A DNA stretch of 64,000 nucleotides from Elephas maximus indicus (Eukaryota > Chordata > Mammalia > Proboscidea > Elephantidae), in NCBI RefSeq assembly GCF_024166365.1, contig NC_064819.1, positions 165,358,793 to 165,422,792 on the forward strand. Reading direction: 5' to 3'. Positions 1 to 12,516 of this stretch are shown in pieces (the first letter of the stretch is position 1; each line of letters opens with the position of its first letter). The notes beneath the pieces were generated by a model that saw only the letters and a program-made list of their open reading frames with translations, did not search any database and was not told the DNA's origin. The translations under genes and the position numbers were made by a program.

Positions 1-1377
1 CTGAGTAGAGGCCTTTCACACAGTAGGGCTACCTGAATGTGATTCCCTCTGCAATTCTCAGACGCCGTTTTAGCACCTTCTTTGCAGCAATAATTGAGGT
101 TTCCCCTCCCCCACACAAAAATTTAAAATTCCTTGGATCAGGGACTGAAAAATGGGTGGCTCGCTAAAATCAAGAGGTGTCAGCGGGGCCCATACCTCAC
201 TGTCTTGAGTAATACCTGGCCCAGTGGATAGAGAACTGCGGCAAGAGTCCACTCGTAGCCTTAAGTTTACAAGGGTTCAGCTTCTGCTCACATTTGTGTC
301 TGCAAAAGCTCAAGGCTGTCAAGCGAGATTCCCTAAGACTGAAAACAACTTGCCTAGAAATCAAGCCCAGTTTTAGCTTCGGGTGGGCGATTATACCCTG
401 ACCTAGGTTATGATGCCCTTTTCGTTACTGGTTTTATTAGTGATCCCTCTCTTTAAAGAAAAAAAAAGAATTTCTTCCATTGATCCGATCTACTATTTCT
501 AGCACATAAATCTGCCCTGCAAATGCCGTGCACAGAGTTCAGCTCTGCACTCCACATTTAAGTCAACATCAAAACTGGAATTAAACAGAGAAAACCAGCG
601 TGGAGCGTAAACTGTGCTTAAAGGCTTTTAAATGAGAAAAACTTCTGTAAAAAAATAAACATTGAAACCTAATGCTCAATCATTTCCCTGAACAGCAAGA
701 AAAACAGCTTTAAATCACCGATCCACGTGGGAAATGGGGCCTCTTTCTCTCTTTCAGTTCTTGGACTCAAAACATATAACACTATTAAGAATTTCACTTG
801 AGGTGAATATTATACAAAGTATCTGTGGAGGTTTGTTTAAGCACCCTAGTCCTTCCAGTCTTTGGACTCTCTCTTGAGCAGTTATTAATTTCAACTTTGT
901 GATTATTTTTATTTTCTCAAGACATCTTGACATTGAAATGGTAGCATAATATTACCAAGATTCTGAATGGCTATAGATGTGAAAACATGCTTGACCCTTT
1001 CAAAGGTTATTATGCGAACTACTATGCCTCCAGTCAAAATTTCATTATAGCTGCAGAGCAAATATATATGTAATACTTTTTAGTTGACTTTGTCCTATAC
1101 TGCGCACAAATAAAGTCACACCATCTCTTTTTTCAATTCTGCCTTTCTGGATATGATAGCATCAAAGGTTTATGTATTTCTAGATTGTGTCAACTTTCCC
1201 TTTGCAAGGCAATTTTAAAAAGGAATGTTACCAATTGGGAGAGATGCAATTTTAATTATTTCACAGAAATCTCCCCCCCTCCTTTTTTTAACTATTAAAT
1301 CTCCCATCTAATGCTTTATTCTTAAGAAATCCAGGGTTTTTTTTTTCTCATTTTTCCCAACAGCTCAATTTTATCTA

Positions 1378-1542
1378 ACCAAAACCAAACCCAGTGCCCT
1401 CGAGTGGATTCTGACTCACAGGGACGCTATAAGACAGAGTAGAACTGCCCCATAGAGTTTCCAAGGAGTGCCTGGTAGATTCAAACTGCTGACCCTTTGG
1501 TTAGCAGCTGTAGCAGTTAACCACTATGCCATCAGAGTTTCC
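1378..1542 (-). repeat. AfroSINE, near full length, 12-bp target-site duplication
   Basis: On the minus strand it reads from a degraded tRNA-like head (near 1540) through the body to an A-rich tail (near 1380). The flanks CAATTTTATCTA (1366-1377) and the same 12 bases at 1543-1554 form a perfect target-site duplication. This is the only interspersed repeat clearly recognised between the window start and 11.57 kb. Confidence 0.9.
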
Positions 1543-2859
1543 CAATTTTATCTACTTAGGTAAAAAAAAGAAAAGCTGAAACTTGCCCCCAGACAGGGAA
1601 GCTACTAGATGGGGGGGATGATGTATTCAGCAATGGTAGGAGTGGAGAATGAGCTATATTTTGAGGGTTTTTTTTCCTTTTTTTTTTTTCAAATGTAAGT
1701 ATGGAAGGCTTTTGTTTGTTGATTTAACTTACTAGCCTTTTTGTCATTACAGGGTATTTTAGGTGAAATGTGATATGAGCAAAAACAGAGAGGTTTTACA
1801 GTCATTGTTATGCCTATAGCTAAGAATTGACACCAGATTTATAGTTACTTGTATTTTTTAGATTATGTACCTGGAAAAAAATAAGTTACATGTGATAGGA
1901 CGCTTGTCACATTGAAACAACTCTTTATCCCACTCTTAAAATTTTACTGAGGACCTACTATGCACTAGGATGGCTTCAAGATAGATGCAAAGACAAAATT
2001 CATCTTCAAATTTATTGTTTCCATTCCTCATCACTAAAAAAGGTTGATCCCATATGAAGTATTCAGTTTCTCCCACTACCATGGACTCCAATCTTGTCCA
2101 CTCTCTCACTTTGCTGAACCCAAATTTGGCACCCTCTGCAGGTTATGCCAGGTTCTGCGACTTGTGACCCACTCCTTTGAAAGTTGATGTGTTCTTGTTT
2201 TTCTTTCCTATTCTTAAAGACCTTGTTCGGGTTTGGCGTTTTTGAAGCCTATCCAACCTCAAAATGAAAACCTCATCCCTAGAAGCCAGCTGTTCGAATG
2301 ACCCTGCCTAACTCACCGGTTGTAGGCTGCGGATGAGTTATGAGCTCAATAGTAGCTGTAGAAATAAACGATGTGTCCGGAGTTGGCACATCGTCCATCC
2401 CCTTCCTCCCCATAAACTCACACTCACCCACTGAAGAAGGGATAGGAGGGAGGGGCCCGGGGCGGAAGGTGAGGAGGGCTGCAGAAAGCACTATCGCTGT
2501 TCAAGTAGCCAGAGGGGATGGGCCTGGCCACCAAGAGAGACTCCAGTGAGCATCTTCACCAGAGCTCTCTAACAAAAAATTAAAAATAACAATAATAAAA
2601 GGTAAAAAAACCCGAGAAGTTGGCGATGAGAGTTTGCTTTTTGTCCCTATTTATTTAGCTCGCGATTTAAAATTTGTGAAGTTAGCACTTAATTAAAAAG
2701 AAAGCTTGCGTTCTTAAAAAAAAAAAAAAAAAAGCAAAAACAAGCCGAGCCCCTCCCGGCCGAGCCTGTTCCTGTCTGCACCACTCAGAAGAGCCCGGCG
2801 ACTTCTCCTCCCGCTCTGCGCTCGCCTGAGAACCCGGCGTAGCTATTCTTCTAGTCCCG

Positions 2860-3240
2860 CGATTACTCTCAGCCCTACAAGCGGCACCATATGCTTCTTA
2901 TGATCAAACAGCGAGCGACATCGGCACCGATAATTGACGAGACCCGCTAGAAATCACGCAGAAAGGGAGCCCACTGAGACCGCAGGGGCTGACAAATCAC
3001 TGCTAATAATCCTGTTAGGACCCGCGCGGCCAGCAGAGTTCTCGATAGCTTTATTTTTATAAAGTAGGCGCTGACAGTATAAAAGACAACGGGATCTCTT
3101 TTTAAAACAGAAGGCAGTGTGCATAATAGTAATTTTCCTACCAGCAATTCCCAGCACAGTTTGAATGGGACGTATGGTTTTATGGTTTTTAATATCCAAG
3201 TCCCCCCTCCTATTTCTTTAACTTTTCGGGTAATTTAGGC
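2860..3240. other. Unique CpG-containing block in SIM1 intron 1, possible regulatory element
   Basis: Non-repetitive sequence with a scatter of intact CpG dinucleotides in an otherwise AT-rich intron, 1.5-2 kb inside the gene. It contains homeodomain-type TAAT cores and a TATAAAAG on the plus strand at 3078-3085. No open frame or splice pattern makes it an exon. The regulatory reading is inference from composition and position only. Confidence 0.3.
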
Positions 3241-4620
3241 TTTGATTCCTCTCCTCCCGTGGTTTTCAGGGTCAGATGAGGAGAATTGTCCAAGGAACAG
3301 CTTTAAGACAAAATGACCATAACACTACTTATAGTTTTGGGGTGTAACTTAACTATATTTTGAAAGTTTTCCTTTAATATCTCTGACTAATTTGGGGCGT
3401 ATTTTGCAAGTTTTTGACTCGGATAATAACTTTTAAGTCAAAATCAAGCAAAGTGAAACTCCAAACCCAATAATGACGAATTCATTTTCTCTCCCCGTTT
3501 TCCTTAAAAGAAAACAACATCCCAAACACTCGAAATCAACAACATAAATATCTGGGGTCAAATAAGAAATTTTGATTTGGAAATAAGCAGGATTCTTTCT
3601 CTTGGATTTTTGTTTGTATAGTTCTCTCCTTTACATTCCTGAATCCTCCCCTCCCCCAGCAAAGACAAATCTAAACACTTAAAAAAAAATGTGTTTATGT
3701 TATTTGTACGAGGGTAAAGGAAAGGATGGATAAATGGAAGAGTGTCCTTTCCCTAGTAAGAACAAATGGTTTGTACAGGACAGTTCTAGGAAGGCTGCTC
3801 TGTCCTCAAGCAGTGAATTTTGATCATTTAAATACAAGTTTTAAATCATGTCAACAGATCAGCAATTCTAACTTGTAGGTCTATACAATTTTCCCAGAAT
3901 TCATTTGCCAACCCACTACCCAGATGATATTTTCTAAGCAGACTAGTAATCATAACTTAATCTCACGCACTTTGGGAATAGCCTATTATCTCAGAAACAC
4001 ATCAAGCCCAGATTTGCAAATCAGCAAGCCCCAGCGTTAGTTTCAGAATCTTTGAACATGCTGAAAACCCAGAATGAATTTGCTATAAGCAGTTAAGAGA
4101 CAGGGTAGATTCAGGACATTTTTGCTCACAAATATGAGTGCTCCTTGCTTGCAGAACTACAGAAATACAGAGAAATTACTATCTAGCTTTGCTAGATCCA
4201 TGTACATGGGTCTATCTATACCTAGCAAAAATACAAGAATTTGGCAGTGTCCCTGCTTTCTACTGGATACAATTGTAACAAAAGGAATAAAAAAGAAAGT
4301 CTTGTTTGGGTTAGTAGTACTTTCAACTGAGTCCAGTATCTGAAGTGTTGACAAAAGCACTGTTGGGCTGCTTCCCAACCAAACGTATCTGAGGGGCTGA
4401 AGAGAGAGTATTTGTGGGGAAGTAGAAGGAGCCAGGAAAAGGCAACACAAACGCTGAGTTCAGGAAGGTCCTTAGTCAAGCAGCCAGGGTAAACTTCCCT
4501 TCCCCTTCGCAGAAAGTATAGATGTAAATACGTATGTATTTCTCTGCCCACTGGTCTAGTCTCACCACCTGGCAAATCCAGTACCTCTTCTGCCTTCCAA
4601 ATCCCATCTGGGCAAAGTCA

Positions 4621-5229
<609 letters not shown>

Positions 5230-5798
5230 CTGTGAAGACAACAACACCAGAGCATAAGACATCTGCGGCTCTACAGTCACTCATAGTCCCGAAAACCCGC
5301 CGCAAAGGGCCTCTGAGAGCCCCAGCTTTCCTTGCCAGACTCGGTGTTTTTGTTTGGTTCTTAAGGTCAGAGAAATCAGCCAGCGAGACTGAGCCCCTGC
5401 AAATAATGCTCGCATTCCCTCACCCTTGCTAGCCACATTCGCCAGCCCCCTGGGAAGTTGCCCGAACAACAAAACGCCGATGTGTGAAGACCCTCAGGAG
5501 GCTGCCGCCGCCGGTCCCCGGGCCCGTGCCCCGGCCAAGGTGCAGCCCCAGGCAAGCTCGTTTCTGCAAACCGGAATGCTCCGCAGCGCTACCGGCGGCT
5601 CGCAGTCCCCCGACCTTGGAGGACCTGGGACTTGGCTCCCTTTCTAACTTGAGTCTCAAGTCTAAGGGATTCCTCAGAAAGTGGGCACCTACACATCAAG
5701 TCCCTCGGGACTTCCGAGGAGACCCAGCGCTCTTCCTGCCCATCAGGGCGGCAACGAGCCGGGCGCGGCAGCGCCAGGTTAACAGGTGGCACACTCAC
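5230..5798 (-). other. SIM1: Possible 5' UTR intron of SIM1 (inferred)
   Basis: The interval is bounded on the minus strand by a GTGAGT donor at 5798 and a polypyrimidine-AG acceptor at 5231-5230. It is unique and GC-rich. The alternative donor at 5929 would make it longer. The intron is predicted from splice motifs only. Confidence 0.3.
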
Positions 5799-5860
5799 CA
5801 CAGCCCCTCGCAGGCTCCGGGTGGGGGCGTCCTGGCCTCTCCCCGTCCGCGGGCCGCAGA

Positions 5861-5910
5861 GCCGGGGGAGCCGGGGGAGCTGCGGCGCCGGGGCCGGGGC
5901 CGGGGCCGGG
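5861..5910. repeat. Short GC-rich tandem tract including (GGGGCC)3
   Basis: Two copies of a GCCGGGGGA-like unit are followed at 5890-5910 by GGGGCC three times plus GGG on the plus strand; on the SIM1 sense strand it reads CCCGGCC-type. The plus strand has enough G-runs to form a G-quadruplex. It lies in the predicted SIM1 leader or first exon. Confidence 0.8.
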
Positions 5911-6194
5911 CGTCTTCTGCTTCACCTACCTTCAGTCCCCGCTGGCGGCAAAGGGTGCGGAGGAGCCCACCTCTTAATAGCACTCATGCCTGCCGTCCAA
6001 CTAAGCAATTCCACGGGCCTCTCGGCTTTCCACCCGCAGAGAGGAGCAGAGCGCGCCCCGGCTCCCTTTTCCTGGTTATGAACTGGGGGAGGGGTGCATG
6101 AGAGAAGGAGGGGGAATGCGGGCTTTGGGACGGGTGAGGTGGTTTTAGAATCCTCCTCTTCTGTAGTTGCTACAAAGCTAGTATTATTGCTAAT

Positions 6195-6354
6195 TGGAAG
6201 CCGAAAACACCCCCCCGTAACTTCTTTATAGCGTACAGGGTTTAGCCTCAACTTCACTCCCAGGTCCTCTCTCGCCCGCCCTCCCTTGATGCCACTCACA
6301 AGCCTTCCACGCTTCCGATTGGTCCGAATCGCCCCAGGGCGCAGCGTTCATTGG
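6195..6354 (-). promoter_or_regulatory. SIM1: Probable SIM1 core promoter: TATA box with upstream CCAAT boxes
   Basis: On the minus strand, TATAAAG occupies 6230-6224, inside the CpG island. Two CCAAT pentamers lie upstream at 6322-6318 and 6354-6350, about 90 and 120 bases before the TATA box. A third lies near the expected start site at 6197-6193. A start site 25-30 bases downstream would fall near 6195-6205. The arrangement is internally consistent and points toward SIM1 exon 1. Exact start-site use is inference. Confidence 0.5.
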
Positions 6355-6799
6355 TCGGCCAGGCTGACTGACGCGAACATCCCCCGCTCCTCAGCCGCGC
6401 GCCCCGCCTGCTGCCCTGCGACCCGCGTGGCGGTCGCGCTCCTAACCAGCCCCCCGCTTCCAGGTCGGCGCCGCCCGGCGGCTGCCGCTGCTTCTGGCCT
6501 GCCGGGCCCGGCGGGCGGCGTGTGGGACCTGCGGTTCTCGCTCCCTGAGGTCTGGCTGCTGTGTGCTCAGCCCCGCTCCCTGACCCCGCTGTGCCCAGCC
6601 TCCCCGAGGCGACGGCCTGAGGCCCCGGGCTGCGGAGGTCTTGCCAGCGTCTGGGGCTCCCGACAGGCGAAGCGGGAGTCACCCGGACTGCGGGCGGGCT
6701 TCGCCCAAAGGCCGACCTGGCGGCCGCGCCCCTCCCTCGGGCAGGTAGCGAGAAGGACGGCGCGCGGGGCGGTGTTGGGCTTTATTTTCCCTTTTCTGT

Positions 6800-7060
6800 T
6801 TGTGAAACCGTAGCACCACAGAATTCATCGCCAGAGGAGATTAGTAGAATAAAAAAAGAATAGCTGTCATTAACTTAATTTCAAAAAGGAGCATCTTTGC
6901 GAAATGGGTCGGGTCTGCGGGGGCTGATTTGTTCACCGTGGAAAGCTCTGCCGGGAATTTTCCTATGGGAGTGGCGAGGGGTCACTAGAGGAAAAGAGGT
7001 AACATTTCAGGTAAAATAGGGTTAGAGAGAGAGACTGATAGATATCTCACAACAATCCGT
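6800..7060. other. Unique SIM1 upstream flank
   Basis: Transition from the CpG island to moderate-GC unique sequence. No repeat, splice pattern or coding signal was recognised. Confidence 0.5.
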
Positions 7061-7680
7061 TATCTGAAATGTCAGACTTTTGTTGGATTTTGTTTTCGGA
7101 GACAAAATTCCAACACCAATATTCCTGACAGAAGGAATACAGTCTGCATGAATGAATTTACAGCACTCACATTTTCCCAATAGGAGCCGTTTACGTATAG
7201 GCTCGCAAGCACTATTGCTGATAAATTGTCTTACAGACCCCCTAATTTGAAGCGCCTTCCCTCTCCGTTATGTGATGAAAAAGACAACCGAGAAAAAGTT
7301 GAGTTGCCCCGAAGTCAATTATTATTGTTAGCGAATCACTCTACAGATGCGATTGATCGCTTGGTTTTGGTGCCGCTGGTGCCCACGATCCCGTTCTTGG
7401 AGATACGTATGAAAGGCTGTGAGAATCGTGCTCTCTCCCTTTCGTTTGTGGCTCTAATTGCCGCTGAGAAAACAAATACTCTGAAGAGGGATGTGTGCCA
7501 TTCGGCTGATATTCGGAACAACCTTAAGAGTGTTCAAAAATACAAACATCTGCCACCTCCTTGCCACTCCATGGCAATAAGCTCGCTGAATGACAACCGG
7601 AGCTTTCTGGAGGATATTTACACATCTGGGCCACACCTGGCAAAAGGGGGTGACTATTCTGGATAAAGAGAAAGAAAGAA
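7060..7680. promoter_or_regulatory. Candidate conserved regulatory block 0.9-1.5 kb upstream of SIM1
   Basis: Unique, balanced-GC sequence with many intact CpGs outside the island. A 146-codon open frame on the plus strand (7226-7666) overlaps open frames on the minus strand and resembles no known protein. This low stop density on both strands, without repeats, fits slowly evolving non-coding DNA better than a gene. Conservation itself was not tested. Confidence 0.35.
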
Positions 7681-9560
7681 AAAGAAAAGATCTAAACACA
7701 GAAATTTTGTAGCTGTTTCAAGACTGGAATCCAACTATGGAGGAGTCATTTTCCCAGAGGCTGTACATGCACTTGGAGACCCGGCTCGGGGAGGTTCCGA
7801 CCACCGAAGGATGCCCGTCTAACCAGAGATGGTTAAAAAAAAAAAGAAAAAAATTTTTTTAGGAAGATAGAAATGCACAGTAGCTACAGAGAGCAGAAAA
7901 GGTCAAGTTAGCTACTACATTAAGGCGGCGGGGGGGGGAATGTGGAGAGAGAGAAAACCTTCCATGACCCCCCCACCCCCCACGGAGGGTCTCACAGGTA
8001 AGGAGGAGCCGCCTGGGGAAGCCACGACACAGTAGGAGTTAGAAGCTCTTTTCTGTTACTACTGAGTTCTAGAGAGGATTTCAGTCAAATCTGCGGTTGC
8101 TTTAAACCCTCTACTTCAAACAAAGTGCAGGTATGAAAACGCCTTTCTGGGTCTGAAACTCGTGCCCTCAGCAGGGGCCCTCTGGGAGTCAGGCGGTTCC
8201 TGGCTCCTCTTACCCGCCCGTTTCACGTGGAAGAAATGCAGCGTTTCCCCTACGTAAGGAAGTCTTCACACCGGCCAAAGAAGAGGTCGGGGTGGGGGTG
8301 GGTGGGGGTGGGTGGGGGGAGGGGCAAGTGGGCTGCTCCAGCTTCCTAATGAAGCCGACCAGTCCACACACCGAGTAGATGTCGTTTAATAAAGTGAATG
8401 CACGACCATGAGGTGACAGACCCTCTCTAAGTCCTCGGCACACAACTGTCTGAGCTGCGTTTACCTAGAGAATGAATTAGCATGGCGACGTAACACCTGT
8501 TTTTCTAATCTTTGAACCTCGGCTGGGATCCGGAACGTGGGTCCTACATTCCCCCGCCTAAGCGCAGGGGCCCGGCTCCGCACCCTCTCGGCGCCTCTGC
8601 CCTCCAATCCCGCACGCGCGCCCTGCGAGCCGGGGCATGAACCCAAACCTCAGGTGCCTCCCACGTGTTCAGAGAATTTGTGTTTGCCTCTAACAAGGGA
8701 CATTTTAAATAACTTCCTTGACCCTGAAAGGCGAAGCCTACCTACCTCTTTACCAGTGTAAGGAATAAAGCCCCAGAAAGTAAAGAGACAAGCACTGGTG
8801 ACCCACCAACGACAAACAGAAATCCCCCAGGGTCTAGGCCGCCGCCTCCTTGAGCTGCTGCCTTAAAACTTAGCCCTCTGCCCGCCCGCCCTCCGCACTG
8901 TCTACGCGGCCCGAGGACACTATCCTAAGGCAGGAGGAAAGCCAGTACCAATCTGTAAGAAAAATACCCCCTCCGTCTTCCACCCCTCCCCGCCTCCCAG
9001 ACCAAAGAGGGAGAACCGCCTAGAATGACAGAGATATTGTCTCCTGAGAGTCCCTTCCACTAACCGGGCCACCCCTCCCCGACGCTGTCCGCAGGGAGCC
9101 GGCCTGCAGCCAAACCCAGACTCCACCTGGTGTAGGCGCCCCGCCGCGGCCGGCTCGGGAATTTAAGCACCTGTGTGTGCGGAATCCCGCGTGTTGCTCG
9201 CGCCCAGAATGAACAGGAGAGGGGCCTCTTACCGCCTCCTAACACTTTCCAACATCAAGCAGGGTCCAGACTAGAAAAGCTGACTCTTAGGTTGTAAAAG
9301 TGCAAGTGAAAGCCCAGCGGGATCCCAGTGCAAATCGCCAAGCCAGATTTCTGTAGAGCTGCCTGGAACCAAGAGCTTTGCTTCTGCTCGGGCACAGTCC
9401 TGCGTCCTGCCTTTTGGTAACTCTTCCTATGCCCTGCTGCTTGGGCATCTTATCAAAATCAGAACTGGAGTGATTCCTTTCCCACTCCACCCCTCTCCCC
9501 TTTTTAAAGACTGCTAAGGACGGACGCACAAATGTACTTTTACACGCCGGCACATCACAT
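7681..9560. other. Unique GC-rich SIM1 upstream flank with small CpG clusters
   Basis: No interspersed repeats are seen. CpG-dense patches lie at about 8520-8650 and 8840-9215, the second with GCCGCGGCCGG-type sequence, and could be an alternative promoter or enhancer. CACGTG palindromes lie at 8224-8229 and 8662-8667. A simple A/T tract lies at 7834-7861. Confidence 0.5.
8289..8324 (+). repeat. G-rich tract with quadruplex potential
   Basis: Successive runs of three to six G separated by single T or A bases run for about 36 bases on the plus strand, satisfying the usual four-run quadruplex pattern several times over. It lies about 2.1 kb upstream of the predicted SIM1 start. Confidence 0.8.
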
Positions 9561-10660
9561 GCGTACAATTGTACAGATCACACAGATATGGACTGTACTC
9601 AATGGCCAAGGTCAGGATGAAGGTTATATTTATAACCAAGACAAGAAATCTGAAGATGGTCACGAAAACATCTCAGTATGTTATATCTAGATGTTCAGTC
9701 ACTATTTACCACTGAGAAGGAGAATTTATCTAGGGAAATATTAACATTTTTCTTCCATGTATATGAATTAATTCTGCCCAGCATCATTTTATTACCACAT
9801 TTAGACATTGTCATTTCTGTGAAGTCGTTGTGACGTTGAGGCAGAAACAAGGACCCCCACAACTTTGACCCAGCGGGGTGAGCCCGCGTGCATACAAAGG
9901 ATGCGAAGAACCTCCAAAAAAAAGGGTCATGTTTAATATTTGTAAAATTACAGTAAATATTACTTATCCGATCTTGATATAGGAGAATATAGCTAGGCGG
10001 GTATAAGAATATAAGATATTTTGTGCAACAAACAAACCCCAAACTTTTCTAAGGTACTGCTTCTCAGGTTTCTGCCTGAATTGACCATTAAAATGTCCAA
10101 AAATTAGCTTGAGTGGTTACACTTTGGGGGAAAAAAACGAATGAAAGAAAGAAAAAGAAGGGCAGAACGAAATGCACTAACATGAATGTGAGAGTGGCCA
10201 ATGCAAGTAAGGATTGTATATAGTTTCTCTAAATATTCTGCATATTATTTTTCACCCAGACTTTGAAACCGTAGTCTAAAAGATAACCTTGAATTGGTCT
10301 CTGATAAGGAAGAGTGTTCCTTAAATGTGCACCCCTGTATTTGCAGACATAAATTTTAAACTTTGAAAGACGTGATTTATTCAAGATCAGTAGCTAGAAA
10401 ATTCTGATCCTGCGCATTCGGAGGACTGGAGAGAACAGGTGCCTGCCGCTCAAGGCACGGACACTTCTCACAATTTTCCTTTCCAGAAATCGATTGTGGG
10501 TGATGTGTGTGCATAATTCAGCCAAGCCGGGCACAGGGGCACAACAGAAGTGTTCAAAAGCTGATGATGTACAATGGTTTGCGATTTCAGGTTGAAAGAC
10601 AATTTGATTCTTAAATCGGTTCCCGAATTTTAGGCCAAACCATGCTCTTGGTAAAAGTGA
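9561..10660. other. Unique AT-richer upstream block, possible regulatory DNA
   Basis: Non-repetitive sequence in the repeat-poor SIM1 flank. It has ATTA-type cores (near 9767 and 9791), a TGACGTTG half-CRE-like site near 9831 and stretches with low stop density on the minus strand. No exon structure was recognised. Regulatory function is inference. Confidence 0.3.
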
Positions 10661-11574
10661 CCACACCGGGCCTGCGCCCTCGAGGCCTCAGGAGGATGGG
10701 GTGGGGGTGGGGGGGAGCCAGTAAGGGGCGGATGGGGTGGCGCCAGGGGCCTGGGAATGGGTGAAGGGCATCAGAATGGGTTGGATACGGGGGGGAGGGG
10801 TGTCTGCGTGTCTCTAAGTCTCTAACTCTATTCCCCCACCCTCTCAGGCTTGTTTTCTGAAATAGGTTTCTGGAGGGTTCTCCCCTTCTTTCAGCCCCAA
10901 CTTTCCGTGTAGCCCCTGGCGCCACGTGTTCTCAGGGACTACGCCGCGAGCCCCTGGAAAAGTTCCCTCTGGCCCTGCAAGATCCAGGCAAGGTAGGTAA
11001 GGGATTCTTGTGAGGCAGATTCCTCTAATTTATAAAAAGATAACTGGCATCCAGATAAGGTCAGCCTCAGGGTCACCTGGGGTGGGAGCGGGGGCGGCTC
11101 ATTAAAATATAAACACTCAGACCTCCCCCCAGTTTAGGAATCCAAAATCTCTGTTAGAACGGAAATCAACATTCAGTAAGGCCATGTGGGGAGGAGGCGG
11201 AAAAGGGGAGAGAATTGGTCATCAAGCAGCTCTTGGGAGGGGTATGTGGGAGTGAGGATGCACTACAAAGCCAGAGTTTTGGGCACCACCTCAAGCCAAG
11301 CAGTGAGGGAAGCTGGGGGGGAAAAGCCTGGACCTGCCTGAGACTGGAGTCTCCAAGTAGCTGCAGTCCAAGCTGCCCTCCCAGTAGCACCCCAGGACTC
11401 TGATGGGGGCAGGGGGAAGTAGATCTGCATTAGTCAGTTGGTGCCAGGGACCACATGCTTAGGGGCAACCTGGGTGCTTGTGGAGAGTCAAGTTCCTCTG
11501 CCCCACCCTTGACTCATCACCTCTAGGCTCAGGGACATGGGAACCTGCCTTGGGAAATCATTGCTCTTAGTGAA
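10661..11574. other. Unique GC-rich flank ending the repeat-poor zone
   Basis: It contains G-rich tracts at 10698-10715 and 10725-10740 and a CACGTG at 10923-10928. Nothing coding was recognised. Interspersed repeats begin just to the right. Confidence 0.5.
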
Positions 11575-12458
11575 GTGGTTCTGGAATTTGAGCGAGCAAA
11601 GGAATCACCTGGAAGGGAGGGGCGGTGGGGGGAATCAGGAAGGCACAGATACAAACAGATTGCTGGGCCCCAGAGTTTATGAGTAGTAGCTCTGGGGTAA
11701 AATCAGGAAAGGTGTGTGTTAGGTTTGTATCCCGTCACCGTACCTACTCAATCTGTAATGCTGAACAAAATAATCCAAGAAGCTGGGTTATATTCAAGAA
11801 AAACATCATCAGAATTGGAGGAAGACTCATTAACAGCCTGCTTTACGCAGATGACACAGCCTTGCTTGCGGAAATCAAGAGGACTTGAAGCGCTTACTGA
11901 TGAAGGTCAAAGACCACAGCCTTCAGTATGGATTACACCTCAACATAAAAAACAAAAATTTTCACAACTGGACCAATAAGCAACATCATGATAAGTGGGG
12001 AAAAGATTGAAGCTGTCTAAGAATTTCATTTTACTCGGAGCCACAATCAATGTCCATGGAAACAGCAATCAAGAAATCAAATGATGTACTGCATTGGGCA
12101 AATCTGCTGCAAAAGACCTCTTTAAAGTGTTCAAAAGCAAATTTGTCACTTTGGGGACTAAATTGTGCCTGAGCCAAGCCGTGGTATTTTCAATTGCCCC
12201 ATATGCATGTGAAAGCTGGACAAGAAATACGGAAAAATTGATGCCTTTGAATTATGGTGTTGGCAAAGAATATTGAATATACCGTGGACTGCCGTAAGAA
12301 TGAACAAATCTGTCTTGGAAGAACTACAGCCAGAATGCTCCTTAGAACTGAAGGTGGCAAGACTTTGTCTTATGTACTTTGAACATGTTATCAGGAGGGA
12401 CCAGTCCCTGGAGAAGGACACTGTCTTAGGCTGGGTTCTCTAGAGGAGCAAAACCAAT

Positions 12459-12484
12459 GAAGTGTGTGTGCGTGTGTGTGTGTG

Positions 12485-12516
<32 letters not shown>
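12459..12516 (+). repeat. Compound microsatellite (GT)n(TA)n(GA)n
   Basis: Runs of GTGTG, then TATATA, then GAGAGA follow one another within the 5' part of the LTR-like repeat. It is likely polymorphic in length. Confidence 0.9.

Larger units (their letters stand above)
5490..6780. promoter_or_regulatory. SIM1: CpG island over the SIM1 promoter
   Basis: Dense, undepleted CpG dinucleotides and high GC run for about 1.3 kb, unlike the AT-rich sequence on either side. Segments such as 5860-5915, 6390-6500 and 6700-6770 are especially dense. The island holds the TATA and CCAAT elements of the minus strand. Long open frames on the plus strand here are products of GC richness and are not called as genes. 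Such islands are typical of Polycomb-regulated developmental transcription factor genes. Confidence 0.85.

Noticed and set aside
3078-3085. TATAAAAG on the plus strand in intron 1 as an antisense promoter
   Set aside because: An isolated motif in AT-rich DNA with no CCAAT box, CpG island or downstream exon signals.
5484-6101. 205-codon open frame on the plus strand antisense to the SIM1 leader
   Set aside because: It lies in the CpG island, where stops are rare by composition. It is low-complexity (Pro/Arg/Ala rich), has no homology I recognise and overlaps other long frames on both strands.
6286-6813. 175-codon open frame on the plus strand upstream of SIM1
   Set aside because: Same GC-driven effect. 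It starts among the CCAAT boxes of the minus-strand promoter and has no recognisable domain.
7226-7666. 146-codon plus-strand frame as a gene
   Set aside because: Overlapping open frames on the minus strand and no protein similarity; better explained as unique non-coding DNA, kept as a candidate element.
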